The position numbers and the translations under genes were made by a program. The notes below the pieces were generated by a model, which was not told where the DNA came from, ran no database searches, and worked only from the letters and a program-made list of their open reading frames with translations. A DNA stretch of 22,993 bases from CAYYTU01 sp964474655. Its GTDB lineage: Bacteria; Chloroflexota; Anaerolineae; B4-G1. This document shows positions 22,454 to 22,993 of this stretch, in pieces. The stretch spans positions 1 to 22,993 of the forward strand of contig CAYYTU010000047.1 in NCBI GenBank assembly GCA_964474655.1, in the 5' to 3' direction. Position 1 is the stretch's first letter. The number at the start of each line of letters is the position of its first letter.

Positions 22454-22762
22454 ACAGATATAACCACCCGCCTGGCCGAACTGGCCGGGAAGCTCGCCTG
22501 GGCTGCGGGGCGTGGCCCGCAACCGGAAGTAGAGGTCGTCGCCGAGTTGGACCTGACGCGCGAGTCCATCCTGACGCGACTGAAGCTGGACGTCTTCACT
22601 GCCCAAGAGACGTTGGTGGATGACTTCATTGAGGTCGCTCTCAATCCGATGCTGCGGGAAGAAGCAGAGCGCCAAGCGGAGGGTCGTCAGCGGCGTGACG
22701 CATGTTCGACGGCGCGGGGACGGGGGCAGCCCCTGCGCGTCAACTTAAGCGTTGATGCGTAG
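22454..22762 (+). pseudogene. Truncated ORF, possible transposase remnant
   Basis: An open frame runs from just after a TGA at 22451 to a TAG at 22760-22762 (102 codons). It has no ATG or GTG in its first 30 codons; the earliest usable start is TTG 22547 (71 residues), which would leave coding-like sequence (TTRLAELAGKLAW, GRGPQPEVEVVAEL) outside. The product ends EALN-type helix, then an Arg-rich tail (EAERQAEGRQRR, TARGRGQP). This looks like the C-terminal part of a longer protein that has lost its start. The basic tail and the surrounding palindromes suggest a transposase, but I do not recognise the family with confidence. Confidence 0.45.
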
Positions 22763-22774
22763 AAGTTTTTGCTC

Positions 22775-22797
22775 CAGTGGGGTTACAAACCCCACTG
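22775..22797. repeat. Perfect hairpin repeat downstream of the truncated ORF
   Basis: CAGTGGGGTT and AACCCCACTG form a perfect 10-bp stem with a 3-base loop (ACA). There is no following T-run, so it is not a standard terminator. It looks like a dispersed palindromic repeat or the end of a mobile element. Confidence 0.7.
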
Positions 22798-22848
22798 CTT
22801 GACCATAAAGTGGAGCTGAAGGGGTACATCTACAAGTTGGGGAAGGAT

Positions 22849-22863
22849 AGACTTCGGAAGTCT
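22849..22863. repeat. Palindromic repeat AGACTTCGGAAGTCT, copy 1
   Basis: This is a 15-base near-perfect palindrome (7-base arms around one G). The second copy, 70 bases away, is its exact reverse complement, so the two sites form an inverted pair. Confidence 0.75.
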
Positions 22864-22933
22864 CCCAATACTGCTTTGCTTGCCAAATTGTGCTAAAAAG
22901 AGCGGTTTTGAAGCTAGAGCACATCGTCATCGT

Positions 22934-22948
22934 AGACTTCCGAAGTCT
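22934..22948. repeat. Palindromic repeat AGACTTCCGAAGTCT, copy 2
   Basis: This is the exact reverse complement of the copy at 22849-22863; both are preceded by T and A-rich flanks (ATAGACTT and GTAGACTT). The 70 bases between the copies carry no ORF and are AT-rich. Confidence 0.75.
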
Positions 22949-22993
22949 TGACACTCGTAATCCCTCAAGTTTTGCATATGCTTGTGCTGAAGT

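Noticed and set aside
22775..22948. CRISPR-like array at the right end
   Set aside because: There are only two copies of one palindrome in inverted orientation and one unrelated hairpin, with no regular repeat-spacer pattern.

Overview
This window looks like a piece of a Chloroflexota (Anaerolineae-type) chromosome. The inference rests on the run of large GT-C membrane glycosyltransferases with C-terminal beta-sandwich modules, the lipoprotein serpin, the compact BCCT carrier and the mixed GC content. No rRNA, tRNA or phylogenetic marker is present, so the assignment is tentative.

Left half (1-12794, all on the minus strand): six tandem genes for polytopic GT-C-fold membrane proteins. In transcription order they are 12794-10506, 10509-7945, 7948-5945, 5932-3860, 3840-1597 and a GTG-started gene at 1423 that runs off the left edge. 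The first three are joined by 4-bp overlaps, the next two by gaps of 12 and 19 bp, and the last by a gap of 173 bp. Four are ArnT/GT39-like. Two (10509-7945 and 3840-1597) are a different, mutually paralogous YfhO-like type. All five complete proteins end in one or two copies of the same ~130-residue module, with core motif D-Y-x-(V/I)-F-x-H, then a 'PPGxYxLxVGxYDPxxxxRL'-type strand pair. The likely job is assembly or decoration of a cell-surface polysaccharide or glycoprotein from polyprenyl-linked sugars. The genes differ strongly in base composition. An in-frame hairpin repeat lies inside the first gene from the left.

Middle (12795-14210): a divergent promoter region, then a plus-strand SbcD-type nuclease gene without its usual SbcC partner.

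Thiamine operon (19070-14239, minus strand): a sigma70-type promoter, a TPP riboswitch, an intrinsic terminator, thiamine pyrophosphokinase, then the thiamine ABC transporter as lipoprotein, fused double permease and ATPase. A 9-bp complementarity between the aptamer 3' end and the terminator gives an explicit antiterminator model. A tandem octamer repeat fills the space between kinase and binding protein. The operon imports thiamine and converts it to TPP, and TPP shuts it off.

Right part (19221-22993, plus strand): a secreted lipoprotein serpin with a strong terminator, a BCCT-family osmolyte carrier with its own promoter, and a terminal non-coding stretch holding a truncated ORF and three small palindromes, which looks like a decayed mobile-element area. 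Four well-formed promoters were found, and all have 16-bp spacers.
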